From: VRUE01 sp963788975
Lineage (GTDB): Bacteria > Actinomycetota > Thermoleophilia > Solirubrobacterales > 70-9
Assembly: GCA_963788975.1 (NCBI GenBank)
Contig: CAWBIJ010000001.1
Location: 124,001-188,000 of the forward strand
Length of the DNA stretch: 64,000 nt
Direction: 5' to 3'
Below, one piece after another: positions 49,239-57,894 of this stretch (position 1 is the stretch's first letter; each line of letters starts with the position of its first letter). The notes under the pieces are model-generated. The model saw only the letters and a list, made by a program, of their open reading frames with translations. It was not told where the DNA came from and made no database searches. A program made the position numbers and the translations under genes.

Positions 49239-50480
49239 GTCGGGAAAGCCATCTATGACTTTTCCGATCGTTTCGAGTGCTCGGTCGAGATGGTCGCGCC
49301 GGTGCGTCGCCATCAGGCTGGTGCGCAGGAGCGCGCCGCCGGGCGGAACGGCCGGGTGGATCGCGACGTTGGTGTAGACGCCGGCGTCGAAGAGTGCCTT
49401 CCACAGCAGGACCGCCTGCCAGTCGTCGCCGACGACGACGGGAACCACCGGAGTGGTGGCGATCGTGCCGTCCGGGAGCGTTCCGGGCTCGATCACCTTC
49501 AGGCCGAGATCCCGCAGACCCTCACGCAGGTACTCGGCGTTGCCCAAGAGGGCCTCGAACAGCTGCGGCCCCTCGGCGCGGACCACCCGCAGCGCCGCCA
49601 GCGCGGCGCCAACCGCCGCCGGGACCGCGGAGGCGCTGAAGATGAAGGAGCGGGAGGCGATCCGCAGGTACTCGACTACCTCGGCCGAGCCGGCGATGAA
49701 GCCGCCGCAGGAGGCCAGGCTCTTGGAGAAGGTCCCCATGCGCAGGTCGACCTCGTCCTCAAGCCCGAAAAGCTCGCTAGCTCCGGCCCCGCGGGCGCCG
49801 AGCACGCCGGCTCCGTGGGCCTCGTCGATCATCAACCGGGCGCCATGTGCCCGGCAGAGCTCGACAATCCGCGGCAGGTCGCAGACGTCACCCTCCATCG
49901 AGAAGACGCCGTCGACGACGACCAGCACGCCGCCTCCGTCCTCGGCGGCGCGGCCCAACATCCGCTCGAGCTTGTCCATACGGTTATGGCGGAAGGGGCG
50001 CAGCTTGGCGCCCGAGAGGCGGCAGCCGTCGAGGATCGAGGCGTGGTCGCCGGAGTCGCAGATCACCGTGTCGCCGGGCTCGAGCAGCGTTCCGATCGCG
50101 CCCAGGTTCGACTGGTAGCCGGTCGTGTAGACGATCGCGTCGTCCTCGCCCATCCACTCCGCCAGCTCGCGCTCGAGCTCGACGTGCAGCGGCGTCGTCC
50201 CGTTCAGCAAGCGCGACCCCGTGACGCCGGTCCCGTAGGTCTCGAGCGCATCGCGCGCCGCCTGCTTCACCCGCTCGTCGCCGGTCAGGCCCAGGTAGTT
50301 GTTGGAGCCGAGCATGATCGTCTCGCGCCCCTCCATCTCGACCACCGGGCCGGCTTGCGAGGTGAGCAGGCGGAAGTAGGGGAGGAGGTCGTGCTCGCGT
50401 GCGGCTTCGAGCTGCTCGAGCCGATCGTGCTTGCGGACCTTCTCGAAGACGTCGACCGCGGCCTTCGCTGTCTCGCTCAT
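49221..50480 (-). CDS. Alpha-oxoamine synthase, serine palmitoyltransferase-like
   Basis: A 419-residue PLP enzyme condensing an amino acid with an acyl thioester. Blocks are LLPYFRLLTSQ, GRETIMLGSNNYLGLT, TTGYQSNLG, DSGDHASILDGCRLSGAK (His stacking on PLP), IDEAHGAGVLG and the PLP-Lys in GTFSKSLASCGGF. The PYFR plus GREtIMLGSNNYLGL start is closer to bacterial serine palmitoyltransferases than to KBL or BioF. No biotin or threonine genes are nearby. ATG 50480 lies seven bases after TACACT on the minus strand. It is divergent from a GNAT protein of the kind linked with ceramide synthesis. Confidence 0.82.
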   Translation of the reverse strand: MSETAKAAVDVFEKVRKHDRLEQLEAAREHDLLPYFRLLTSQAGPVVEMEGRETIMLGSNNYLGLTGDERVKQAARDALETYGTGVTGSRLLNGTTPLHVELERELAEWMGEDDAIVYTTGYQSNLGAIGTLLEPGDTVICDSGDHASILDGCRLSGAKLRPFRHNRMDKLERMLGRAAEDGGGVLVVVDGVFSMEGDVCDLPRIVELCRAHGARLMIDEAHGAGVLGARGAGASELFGLEDEVDLRMGTFSKSLASCGGFIAGSAEVVEYLRIASRSFIFSASAVPAAVGAALAALRVVRAEGPQLFEALLGNAEYLREGLRDLGLKVIEPGTLPDGTIATTPVVPVVVGDDWQAVLLWKALFDAGVYTNVAIHPAVPPGGALLRTSLMATHRRDHLDRALETIGKVIDGFPDLPRSG

Positions 50481-50487
50481 CATCGGA

Positions 50488-50497
50488 AGTGTAGGTT
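50488..50497. promoter_or_regulatory. Overlapping divergent -10 boxes of the SPT-like/GNAT pair
   Basis: AGTGTAGGTT reads TACACT on the minus strand (seven bases before ATG 50480) and TAGGTT on the plus strand (nine bases before ATG 50507), sharing the central TA. Both genes lack a Shine-Dalgarno, so both appear leaderless and tied to one control point. Confidence 0.55.
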
Positions 50498-50506
50498 CAG
50501 GCCCCC

Positions 50507-51646
50507 ATGGCAAGTGTCACGATCCGGCCAGTTCGCACGCGGCGCGAGCTGAAGCGCTTCGTCAAGGTTCCCTTCCAGCTCCACCGCGACAGCCCCCAGT
50601 GGGTGGCGCCGCTGATCTTCGAGCGGATGGAGTTCCTCGATCGCGAGAAGAACCCTTACTTCGAGCACGCAGAGGCCGAGTACTTCGTCGCCGAGCGGGA
50701 CGGCGAGCCGGTCGGCCGCATCACCGCCCAGATCGACCGGCGCTGGGACGAGTTCCAGGGCGGCAACGACGGGATGTTCGGCTTCCTCGAGACGGTCGAC
50801 GACCGTGAGGTGGTGGCTGCCCTCCTCGGGACCGCAGAGGAATGGCTGCGATCGCGCGGGCGGGAGCGCATCCTCGGCCCGATGGACTTCACCACCAACG
50901 ACGAGCTCGGCGTCCTGGTCGAAGGCCACGAGCTGCGTCCGATGATCCTGCAGCCGTGGCATCCGCCCTACTACGGGTCACTGATCGACGGCCTCGGCTA
51001 TGCCAAGGCGATGGACCTGCTGATGTGGTACCTGGAGTTGGGCGAGCTGAAGGAAGGCGACCAGTTCGCCCCCGAGATCCACGCCGCCGCGACCAAGGCG
51101 CTGCGCGACGAAGGCGTCGCCATCCGCAACATGCGAAAGCGGGACATGGCCAACGAGGTGCGCCGCTTTATGGCGGTCTACAACGAGGCGTGGGGCGACA
51201 ACTGGGGCTTCGTTCCGATCACCGACGCCGAGGTCGAGTTCCAGGCAAAGAACCTGAAGCAGATCCTGGACGAGGACTGGGCGTACATGGCCGAGAAGGA
51301 TGGAGAGGTGGTCGGCGCCGCGCTCACCTTGCCCGACGTCAACCAGGTGATGGCGAGGATGAACGGGCGCCTGCTTCCGTTCGGCTGGTTGCGCTTCCTG
51401 CTCGGAAAGCGCAGGATCAACCGGGTCCGGGTCCTCGCGCTCGGCGTCAAACACGACTTCCGCCACAGCGGCGTCGCCGCGGGCCTCTACCTCAAGCATC
51501 TCGAGGCTGCCAGTCCAGATGGGGTCCCTGCCGGGGAGACCGGCTGGATCCTCGAGACCAACGGGCCGATGAACCGGGCGATGGAAGGGATGGGCGGCAA
51601 GATCGTCAAGCGATATCGCCTCTACGAGAAGGCGCTGAACGGATGA
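50507..51646 (+). CDS. GNAT-fold N-acyltransferase, bacterial ceramide synthase candidate
   Basis: A 379-residue protein with two GNAT-like halves: TRRELKRFVKVPFQLHRDSPQWVAPL, FVAERDGEPVGRITAQID, LGPMDFTTNDELGVLVEG, LQPWHPPYYGSLID, then the C-terminal VLALGVKHDFRHSGVAAGLYLKHLE with the acyl-CoA-binding loop and ILETNGPMNRAMEGMGGK. This long GNAT/YghO-like type includes bCerS, the bacterial ceramide synthase of Caulobacter, as I recall it. The divergent neighbour is an SPT-like enzyme, which is why ceramide N-acylation is proposed. Other amide-forming roles remain possible. Confidence 0.7.
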   Translation: MASVTIRPVRTRRELKRFVKVPFQLHRDSPQWVAPLIFERMEFLDREKNPYFEHAEAEYFVAERDGEPVGRITAQIDRRWDEFQGGNDGMFGFLETVDDREVVAALLGTAEEWLRSRGRERILGPMDFTTNDELGVLVEGHELRPMILQPWHPPYYGSLIDGLGYAKAMDLLMWYLELGELKEGDQFAPEIHAAATKALRDEGVAIRNMRKRDMANEVRRFMAVYNEAWGDNWGFVPITDAEVEFQAKNLKQILDEDWAYMAEKDGEVVGAALTLPDVNQVMARMNGRLLPFGWLRFLLGKRRINRVRVLALGVKHDFRHSGVAAGLYLKHLEAASPDGVPAGETGWILETNGPMNRAMEGMGGKIVKRYRLYEKALNG

Positions 51647-51730
51647 TCGTCGGGTCGGCGGGCACGCAAAATGCGGCATCGGCCACCCAGTGTCTTCTTG
51701 CCGTAGAGACGCATCGCTACAGTCGGCTGG

Positions 51731-52000
51731 GTGAGCAATACCGACCTAGAGCCGGTTCGGATTCGCGTCCTTCCCCATGAGAGCCCCGCCCCGCTGGCCG
51801 TGCGCAGCGAGGCGAAGACCGCGGCGATCGCCGCCGCCGGGGGGGTTCTCGCGGGAGCAGCGACGGTGGCTGCCGTGCGGGCTGTGGGCGCTGTAGCCAG
51901 CCGTAAGCGGTCCCCACGGCGCCTCTCTCGACGGCGCGAGCGAAACAACGTCGTTGCAAGCCGTTCCTTCCTCGTCGACGTCCATCTGCTCGGCCGGTGA
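51731..52000 (+). CDS. Small conserved hypothetical protein
   Basis: An 89-residue protein from GTG 51731, seven bases after a TACAGT box (51718-51723). It has one hydrophobic Ala/Val segment (AAIAAAGGVLAGAATVAAVRAVGAVA, about 31-56), an Arg-rich stretch and the ending VVASRSFLVDVHLL, which I recognise from other thermoleophilic actinobacteria without a function. Its TGA overlaps the GTG of the glycosylase gene. Confidence 0.65.
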   Translation: MSNTDLEPVRIRVLPHESPAPLAVRSEAKTAAIAAAGGVLAGAATVAAVRAVGAVASRKRSPRRLSRRRERNNVVASRSFLVDVHLLGR

Positions 52001-53055
52001 CCCGGCTCGAAGCAGAGGTCACACCCCCCTTTCCCTACCGCCTGCCGACCTCCGGAAGCGAGGACGGCGCGACACGGGTTGTTGATGGGGTCGTCTCCCG
52101 TCTGCTGCACGTCGAGAATTGCCCGGTCGTCATTCGTGCTTGGCACCCCGACTCCGAGCGGGTAATGCTGCAGGCCGAACCGGTCGACCCGGTAGCGGTC
52201 GATGCTCCATCTCTGAACTCGGCGTCGCCCCGCCAGCCGGCCGGCGAGGCTCAGCTCGAGACCGCGATCGAGCGGATGCGCTTTGCGCTCGCCGTCGACG
52301 ACGATCTCTCCGAGTTCCACCGACGCTTCCGCGGCGATCCTCTGCTCGGGCCGCTGCTGCGCCGGCGCCCTCACTGGCGGCCGCGCCGCGCGCCCTGGCC
52401 CTGGGAAGCGCTCGCTTGGGCGATCGTCAAGCAGTTGATCGATACGGAAAGAGCGGCGCGGATCCAGCGCCGCATCGTTGGTCGTTGGGGTGCGCGGCTG
52501 GGTAGCGAGCGCGGTGCCCTGCGCGATGTGCCGGGCCCGACGGCGATCGCCGGCCGGGCCCCGGCCGAGCTCGAGTCGATGGGGCTGGCGCTGCGGCGGG
52601 CGATCGCCCTGCGGGCCGTCGCCGCCGAAATCGCTCGCGGTCGCTGCGACCCCGGGCAGCGCAGCGCCGACCGCCGCCTGCGGGGGGTGCGCGAGGTCGG
52701 CCCGTGGACGGTTCAGTGCCTCGGCCTCTTTGGCCGCGGCGACCCCGACTCGCTGCCCGCCGGGGACCTCGCCTACATCAAGCTCGTTGGTCACCTCGCC
52801 GGCCTCGGCCGGCGGGCAACGGTGGAGGAGGTCGAAGCCTTCTACGCCCCCTACGCACCGTTTCGCGGGCTGGCGGGGCTGCTCACGGCTCAAGCGCCAC
52901 GCCTCGCCGTCGATAAAGCCAGTGATGGAGCGTTCTATGCAGGGCGGGAGCTGGCCCGAAAAGAAGGTCGACGAGTTCCTCGATCAGATATCAGCCGGCG
53001 GGGAGGGCTACCGGCGACTGGTCGAGCGCCTGCCGGCGATCGTCTACGCAGCTGA
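51997..53055 (+). CDS. alkA: AlkA-type DNA-3-methyladenine glycosylase
   Basis: About 300 residues of HhH-GPD glycosylase. WPWEALAWAIVKQLIDTERAARIQRRIV opens the domain, LRGVREVGPWTVQCLGLFGRGDPDSLPAGDLAY supplies the hairpin and catalytic Asp, and FYAPYAPFRGLAG is the family ending. GTG 51997 overlaps the previous stop. After LLTAQ the frame continues 45 more residues, overlapping the next gene by 130 bases with sequence unlike the family. The real end is probably near 52915, where another frame has TAA, implying a small indel or an unusual tail. Confidence 0.82.
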   Translation: MTRLEAEVTPPFPYRLPTSGSEDGATRVVDGVVSRLLHVENCPVVIRAWHPDSERVMLQAEPVDPVAVDAPSLNSASPRQPAGEAQLETAIERMRFALAVDDDLSEFHRRFRGDPLLGPLLRRRPHWRPRRAPWPWEALAWAIVKQLIDTERAARIQRRIVGRWGARLGSERGALRDVPGPTAIAGRAPAELESMGLALRRAIALRAVAAEIARGRCDPGQRSADRRLRGVREVGPWTVQCLGLFGRGDPDSLPAGDLAYIKLVGHLAGLGRRATVEEVEAFYAPYAPFRGLAGLLTAQAPRLAVDKASDGAFYAGRELARKEGRRVPRSDISRRGGLPATGRAPAGDRLRS

Positions 53056-55219
53056 GCTCGGGGAGCACGGGCGCTGGCGCTATGTCAGCCCCCAGATAGA
53101 GGAGATCCTTGGCTACAGCCAGGAGGAATGGCTTGCTGATCCCGGTCTCTGGGCGAAACTGATCCACCCGGACGATCGTGAGCGGGCGCTCGCCCAAGAG
53201 ACTCGCAGGACGCTCGGAAATCGCAATCCGCCGCCGGTCGACTACCGCATGGTCACCCGCGCCGACAAGACGATCTGGATCCTCGATGAGGCTGTGCTCG
53301 AGCCCGACGAGCAGGGTGTTCCGATCTGGCACGGCGTTCTCTACAACATCACCGAGCGCAAGGACGCCGAGCAGGAGCTGCAGCGCGCAGCCACCCAGCA
53401 GGCCGTGGTGGCACGGCTCGGCGGACGGGCGCTCCAGGATGGTGATCCCGACGCACTGATGCGGGAGGCGGTCGCGGAGCTGGTTCAGATCGATGGCGTC
53501 GAGGGCGCCGGGGTCTGGGAGGTCGACCGCGACGGACGCCGGCTCAAGCTCCGTGCTGGACTGGAAGACCAGGTCGTCGGGTCGAGCCGCATCTCGGCGG
53601 CACGCGACTCCCACGCCGGGGCCGCGCTCGACTCCGGCCTGCACGTGATCGTCGACGACTGGTCGGCCGAGCGCCGTTTCTCGATGCCGCCGGCACTACG
53701 GGTGCTGGGCGTGCGCAGCAGCCTCGCTGTCGTGATCGACGGCAAGCAGCAGTCCTTCGGCGTGCTCGACGTCCACTCGACCGAGCCGAACCGCTTCACC
53801 CCCCAGGACGTCCACTTCGTCCAGGCCTCGGCCAACGTGCTCGCCGACGCGATCGAGCGTCATATCGCCGACGAGGCGTTGCGCCACCGGGTCCTGCACG
53901 ACGCTCTCACCGGCCTGCCCAACCGGCTCAGCTTCGTCGACACCGTGAACGAGGCGCTGCGCCGCGCCACCGCCTCCGGGTCGCCCGTCGGGATCCTCTT
54001 CATCGACCTCGACCACTTCAAGCTGATCAACGACAGCATGGGCCACCATGCCGGTGACGAGCTGTTGCGCGCCGTCGCACCACGTCTCCGCGCTCACCTA
54101 CGCCCTGGCGACGTCGTTGCCCGCTTCGGCGGCGACGAGTTCGGCATCCTCGTCGACCGCCTCGCCGACGAGGACGAGGCCGTCGCGATCGCCGAACGGG
54201 TCGCCACGACCTTTGCCGAGCCCTACCCGATGGGCGGCTCTGAGCACTTCGTCACCGCCAGCGTCGGGATCGCGGTCGCCCGCCCGGGCGGCACAGAGCC
54301 GGTCGACGCGGAGATGCTGATCCGGGACGCCGACGCGGCGATGTACAGGGCCAAGGAGCGGGGCCGGGCGCGTTGTGAGCTGTTCGACGCCGAGATGAGG
54401 GCGCGGGCGACACACCGGCTCGAGATCGAGCGGGAGCTGCGTAACGCACTGGAGGCCCAGGAGCTGGTGCTGCACTACCAGCCGATGGTCTCGCTCGGCA
54501 GCGGTGAGGTAACCGGCCTCGAGGCGCTGGTGCGCTGGCAGCATCCGGACCGCGGCCTGCTCGACCCGAGGGATTTCGTCTCGATCGCCGAGGACAGCGG
54601 CCTGATCGAGCCGATCGGCCGCTGGGTCCAGGAGAGCGCCTGCCGGCAGGCGCTGGAATGGCATGAGCAGCGACCCGACCAGCGGCCGCTCGACATCGCA
54701 GTCAACCTCTCCGCGCGCCAGGTCGCCCACCGCGATCTCGCCGCGACGATCGCCGAGGTCCTCGCCCGCACCGGGCTCGACCCCGCCCGTTTAAGGCTGG
54801 AGGTCACCGAGAGCGCCCTGGTCGAGGAGTCCGCCTCCGCGGTCGCCACGCTCGAGGCTCTCAGCGAGCTTGGCGTCGGCCTCGTCCTCGACGACTTCGG
54901 CACCGGTTACTCCTCGCTCGCCTACCTCAACCGCTTCCCCTTCGACGCGTTGAAGATCGACCGCTCCTTCGTCGACGCGCTCGGCGTCGAACAGGAGCGC
55001 ACCGCAATCGTCGAGGCGATCATCGGCATGGCCCGTGCCCTCTCGCTGGACGTAATCGCCGAGGGTGTCGAAAACGAGGCGCAGGTCTCGGAGCTGCGCC
55101 GGCTCGGCTGCGACTTCGGCCAGGGACACCTCTTTTCACGGGCACTGTCGGCGGAGAAGATCTCGACGCTGCTGGGCAGCGGGGTCCTGCGCTACTCGGG
55201 GATAGCGCCTGCCAGGTAG
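52937..55219 (+). CDS. PAS-GAF-GGDEF-EAL cyclic di-GMP turnover protein
   Basis: A 760-residue bifunctional protein. PAS (about 20-145, GRWRYVSPQIEEILGYSQEEW, WHGVLYNITERKDAE), GAF (about 150-310), GGDEF (about 318-480) with intact active site ARFGGDEFGIL, and EAL (about 490-750) with YQPMVSLGSGEVTGLEALVRWQHP, NLSARQ and DDFGTGYSSL. Both synthase and phosphodiesterase motifs look competent. ATG 52937 has GGAG upstream; ATG 52925 is an alternative. Together with the HD-GYP gene and the c-di-GMP riboswitch this gives the window synthesis, degradation and response functions for the messenger. Confidence 0.92.
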   Translation: MQGGSWPEKKVDEFLDQISAGGEGYRRLVERLPAIVYAAELGEHGRWRYVSPQIEEILGYSQEEWLADPGLWAKLIHPDDRERALAQETRRTLGNRNPPPVDYRMVTRADKTIWILDEAVLEPDEQGVPIWHGVLYNITERKDAEQELQRAATQQAVVARLGGRALQDGDPDALMREAVAELVQIDGVEGAGVWEVDRDGRRLKLRAGLEDQVVGSSRISAARDSHAGAALDSGLHVIVDDWSAERRFSMPPALRVLGVRSSLAVVIDGKQQSFGVLDVHSTEPNRFTPQDVHFVQASANVLADAIERHIADEALRHRVLHDALTGLPNRLSFVDTVNEALRRATASGSPVGILFIDLDHFKLINDSMGHHAGDELLRAVAPRLRAHLRPGDVVARFGGDEFGILVDRLADEDEAVAIAERVATTFAEPYPMGGSEHFVTASVGIAVARPGGTEPVDAEMLIRDADAAMYRAKERGRARCELFDAEMRARATHRLEIERELRNALEAQELVLHYQPMVSLGSGEVTGLEALVRWQHPDRGLLDPRDFVSIAEDSGLIEPIGRWVQESACRQALEWHEQRPDQRPLDIAVNLSARQVAHRDLAATIAEVLARTGLDPARLRLEVTESALVEESASAVATLEALSELGVGLVLDDFGTGYSSLAYLNRFPFDALKIDRSFVDALGVEQERTAIVEAIIGMARALSLDVIAEGVENEAQVSELRRLGCDFGQGHLFSRALSAEKISTLLGSGVLRYSGIAPAR

Positions 55220-56202
55220 TCGTTGCTGAGCAGGCTCGACGGCGCCGGCAGCGAGTCGATCAAACTGTTGTCCCGCATCCAGGCGACGAAGCGGCGCCAG
55301 CGGGCGGGGTCCATGTAGCCGTAGGGACGCTCGCTCGCAGCGGAATCGAGCAGCGGCAGGGTGGCCGCTACCTCGGCCCGGGTCAGTTTCGGCTCCAGGT
55401 CCGGATTCGCCTCGAGCAACGCCGCCAGGGCCTCGTTGGGGCGCTCGACGGCGGCAGCCGTGCCGCGCGCCAGCGCCGCGATGAAGAGCCGGATCTCCTC
55501 CGGGTCCTCCTCGAGGCGGTCGCGCCGGGCGACCAGCACCAGCTCGTCGTAGCTGGGCACGCCGAGCTGGTCGACCGGGGTGACGACCGGATCGAGACCG
55601 CGCAGGCGCAGGTCCACTCCCTCGACGTTGCGGAACCCACCCAGCATCGCCTCGGCACGGCCGCCGGCGAGCGCGGGCAGCAGGCCGAAGCCGACGTTGA
55701 CAGTGCGGACGTCGGACGGCGAGAGATCGGCGCGGACGAGGATCGTCCGCAGGTAGGCGTCCTGATAGGGAATGCCTGCGGTGGCGATCGTCTTCCCTTG
55801 CAGGTCACCGATACCGCCGACCCCGGATTTCCGCAGCCAGATGATCGAGGTCAGGGGTCGGTCGACGAGGGCAGCGACGGCGACGACGTCAAGGTCCTGC
55901 TCAGCGGCGAGGACCACCTCCGGCTCGTAGGAGATCGCCAGGTCGGTGCGTCCTGCGGCGAGCAGCTTAATCGGCGCTGCCGGGTCGGAGGGGGTGCGGA
56001 TGGTGACGTCGAGGCCGGCGTCCTCGAAGTAGCCCAGTTTCTGGGCCATGTAGATCCCGGCGTGGTCGGGGTTGGGGTAGAAGTCGAGCGTCAGGCTGAG
56101 CGGCTGCGGCTCACCGCTCACGTCCTCGCTCTTCTCGCCGCAGGCGGCGAGGCCGAGGACGAGTGTGAGCAGGGCAAGGGCAAGCGGGAGGCGGCGCTTC
56201 AT
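55192..56202 (-). CDS. ABC substrate-binding lipoprotein, NMT1/THI5-like (ThiY type)
   Basis: A 336-residue lipoprotein, lipobox LVLGLAACGEK (Cys21). The fold begins LSLTLDFYPNPDHAGIYMAQKLGYFEDAGLDV, and LAAGRTDLAISYEPEVVLA and VDRPLTSIIWL are strongly ThiY-like. ThiY binds formylaminopyrimidine, a thiamine breakdown product salvaged for vitamin B1. It ends convergently inside the end of the GGDEF-EAL gene (28-base overlap). The permease gene lies 10 bases upstream. Confidence 0.85.
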   Translation of the reverse strand: MKRRLPLALALLTLVLGLAACGEKSEDVSGEPQPLSLTLDFYPNPDHAGIYMAQKLGYFEDAGLDVTIRTPSDPAAPIKLLAAGRTDLAISYEPEVVLAAEQDLDVVAVAALVDRPLTSIIWLRKSGVGGIGDLQGKTIATAGIPYQDAYLRTILVRADLSPSDVRTVNVGFGLLPALAGGRAEAMLGGFRNVEGVDLRLRGLDPVVTPVDQLGVPSYDELVLVARRDRLEEDPEEIRLFIAALARGTAAAVERPNEALAALLEANPDLEPKLTRAEVAATLPLLDSAASERPYGYMDPARWRRFVAWMRDNSLIDSLPAPSSLLSNDYLAGAIPE

Positions 56203-56212
56203 CTCCTACTTT

Positions 56213-57004
56213 CTATCGCCAAGTGACGACGCGACGCTCAGCGAGGGCAAATAGGCCGAACAGCGCGATTGCCATCGCCGAAAGCACGGCAACGGTTGCG
56301 AAGAGCCGTGCTGTCTCCAGATGGGCGTTGTCTTCGCGGATCAAGACGCCCAGGCCGGAGCTGGCGCCCGCCCACTCGGCGAAGACGGCGCCGATCACAG
56401 CGACCGCTACCGCGATCTTGGCACCGCTGAAGGCATAGGGCAGCGCCGTCGGCGCCTCCACACGACGCAGGATCTGCCCGCGCGAGGCATCTAGCGTGCG
56501 CATCATCTTGATTGCGTCGGGATCTACTGAGCGCAGGCCGTCGAGGGTGTTGACGGTAATCGGGAAGAAGCAAATCAGGGCGACGATCGCCAGCTTGGGT
56601 CCGATTCCCCATCCCAGGAGGACGACGAGGATCGGGGCGATGGCGAGGATCGGCACGGCTTGAGAGGCAACGAGCAGGGGGTACGCGGCCCGGCGCAACG
56701 TCTCGGAGAAATGCATCGCCACCGCGAAGCCGAGGCCAGCCGCGAGTGCGCAGCCCATGCCCAGCAGCACCTCCTGCAGCGTCACCCAGGCGTTTTCGGC
56801 GAGTAGCGAGCGGTTCTGCCACAGCGCCTCGGCGATTTCGGCGGGGGAGGGCACGAGGAACTCTTCGAGGTTGAGCAGGTCGGCGAGCAGGCCGCTGCTC
56901 GCCGCGATCTGCCACGCACCGATCAACGTCACAACCAACAGCATCGGCAGAAGCCAGCGCAACGCTTTTGCGCCCCATGAGGTGTCGAAAGCGTTGCGGC
57001 TCAC
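56213..57004 (-). CDS. ABC transporter permease (ThiX/SsuC type)
   Basis: A 263-residue inner-membrane permease with about six helices. The EAA-loop region is GWGIGPKLAIVALICFFPITVNTLDGLRSVDPDAIKMMRTLDASRGQILRRVEAPTALPY, recognised in parts. It pairs with the substrate-binding protein and with the ATPase whose stop overlaps its start by four bases. By sequence it could serve thiamine precursors or sulfonates; the binding protein favours the former. Confidence 0.88.
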   Translation of the reverse strand: MSRNAFDTSWGAKALRWLLPMLLVVTLIGAWQIAASSGLLADLLNLEEFLVPSPAEIAEALWQNRSLLAENAWVTLQEVLLGMGCALAAGLGFAVAMHFSETLRRAAYPLLVASQAVPILAIAPILVVLLGWGIGPKLAIVALICFFPITVNTLDGLRSVDPDAIKMMRTLDASRGQILRRVEAPTALPYAFSGAKIAVAVAVIGAVFAEWAGASSGLGVLIREDNAHLETARLFATVAVLSAMAIALFGLFALAERRVVTWR

Positions 57005-57819
57005 CGAGCCCCCTCGTGCAGCGCCGCCATTGCCCGCTCTCGGACCGCGACGAACTCGGGGTCGGTGACCGCCTCGTCTCGGCTCGCCGCCCGCGGCTCG
57101 GGCGCGCTCAGCTCGGCTACGACCCTCGCCGGGCGGCCCGAGAGCACCGCGACCCGGTCGGAGAGGTAGAGGGCCTCCTCGACGTCGTGGCTGACCAGGA
57201 CCACGGTGCGGGGGTCGGAGCGCAGCGCCGCCGCCAGCCAGTCCTGCATCTCGGCCCGGGTGATCGCGTCGAGCGAGGCGAACGGCTCGTCCAGGGCCAG
57301 CACCGGCTTGCCGGCCAAGAGGGTGCGCAGGAAGGCAACTCGCTGGCGCATCCCGCCCGAGAGTTCGGCCGGCCGGCTGCGCTCGAAACCGGCCAGGCCG
57401 AAACGCTGGAACAGCACGCCGGCGCGCCGTCTCGCCTCCGCTCGCCCCAGGCCGCGGTTGCGCAGCGCCAGCGCCGCGTTGTCGATCGCCGTCAGCCAGG
57501 GCAGGAGAAGGTCGCGCTGCGGCATGTATGCGCAGTGGGTGAGGCGCCCCTGCGCTGTCGAGTCGCCGGCGACGGCGATCTCGCCGCGGCTCGGCTCCTG
57601 CAGCCCGGAGAGCAGCTCGAGCAGCGTCGACTTTCCGCAGCCGGATGGGCCAACCAGGCCGAGGACCCCGTGCGGCGGAACCTCCAGGTCGAGCCGTTCG
57701 ATCGTGTCCAGGTCGCCGTAGGCGTGGTGCAGCCCGCGGATCGAGACCGCAGCCCCCGGTGGATGGACACGAGAAGGCGATGCGTCCGCGGCGCCGAATT
57801 GAACGGCTTCCGTAGGCAT
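57001..57819 (-). CDS. ABC transporter ATPase (ThiZ/SsuB type)
   Basis: A 272-residue ATPase. Walker A is GPSGCGKSTL, the Q-loop YMPQRDLLLPWLT, the signature LSGGMRQRVAFLRTLL, Walker B VLALDEPFASLD and the H-loop VLVSHDVEEALYL. ATG 57819 starts the frame after AGGA; the minus-strand frame is open far upstream but is antisense to the permease-like TauE gene there. It is divergent from that gene. No TPP riboswitch is recognisable in the 75-base gap. Confidence 0.92.
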   Translation of the reverse strand: MPTEAVQFGAADASPSRVHPPGAAVSIRGLHHAYGDLDTIERLDLEVPPHGVLGLVGPSGCGKSTLLELLSGLQEPSRGEIAVAGDSTAQGRLTHCAYMPQRDLLLPWLTAIDNAALALRNRGLGRAEARRRAGVLFQRFGLAGFERSRPAELSGGMRQRVAFLRTLLAGKPVLALDEPFASLDAITRAEMQDWLAAALRSDPRTVVLVSHDVEEALYLSDRVAVLSGRPARVVAELSAPEPRAASRDEAVTDPEFVAVRERAMAALHEGAR

Positions 57820-57894
57820 CTTGGTATCCTGGCGCACTCCGCGCTCCTGACCAAAGTGGTCGGGAAAGTCGATAAGCACCCGCGCGAAACTCAG

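Noticed and set aside
49049..49258. Short 69-codon plus-strand frame upstream of the SPT-like gene's end
   Set aside because: No ribosome site, no homology-like features, and it runs through the terminator stem of the opposite gene.
51622..52893. A 423-codon minus-strand frame over the AlkA region
   Set aside because: It is antisense to the glycosylase and the small protein before it; Arg/Pro/Ala-rich with no domain.
57820..57894. TPP riboswitch upstream of the ThiXYZ-like operon
   Set aside because: The gap is too short and lacks the CTGAGA and ACCTGA-type core sequences.
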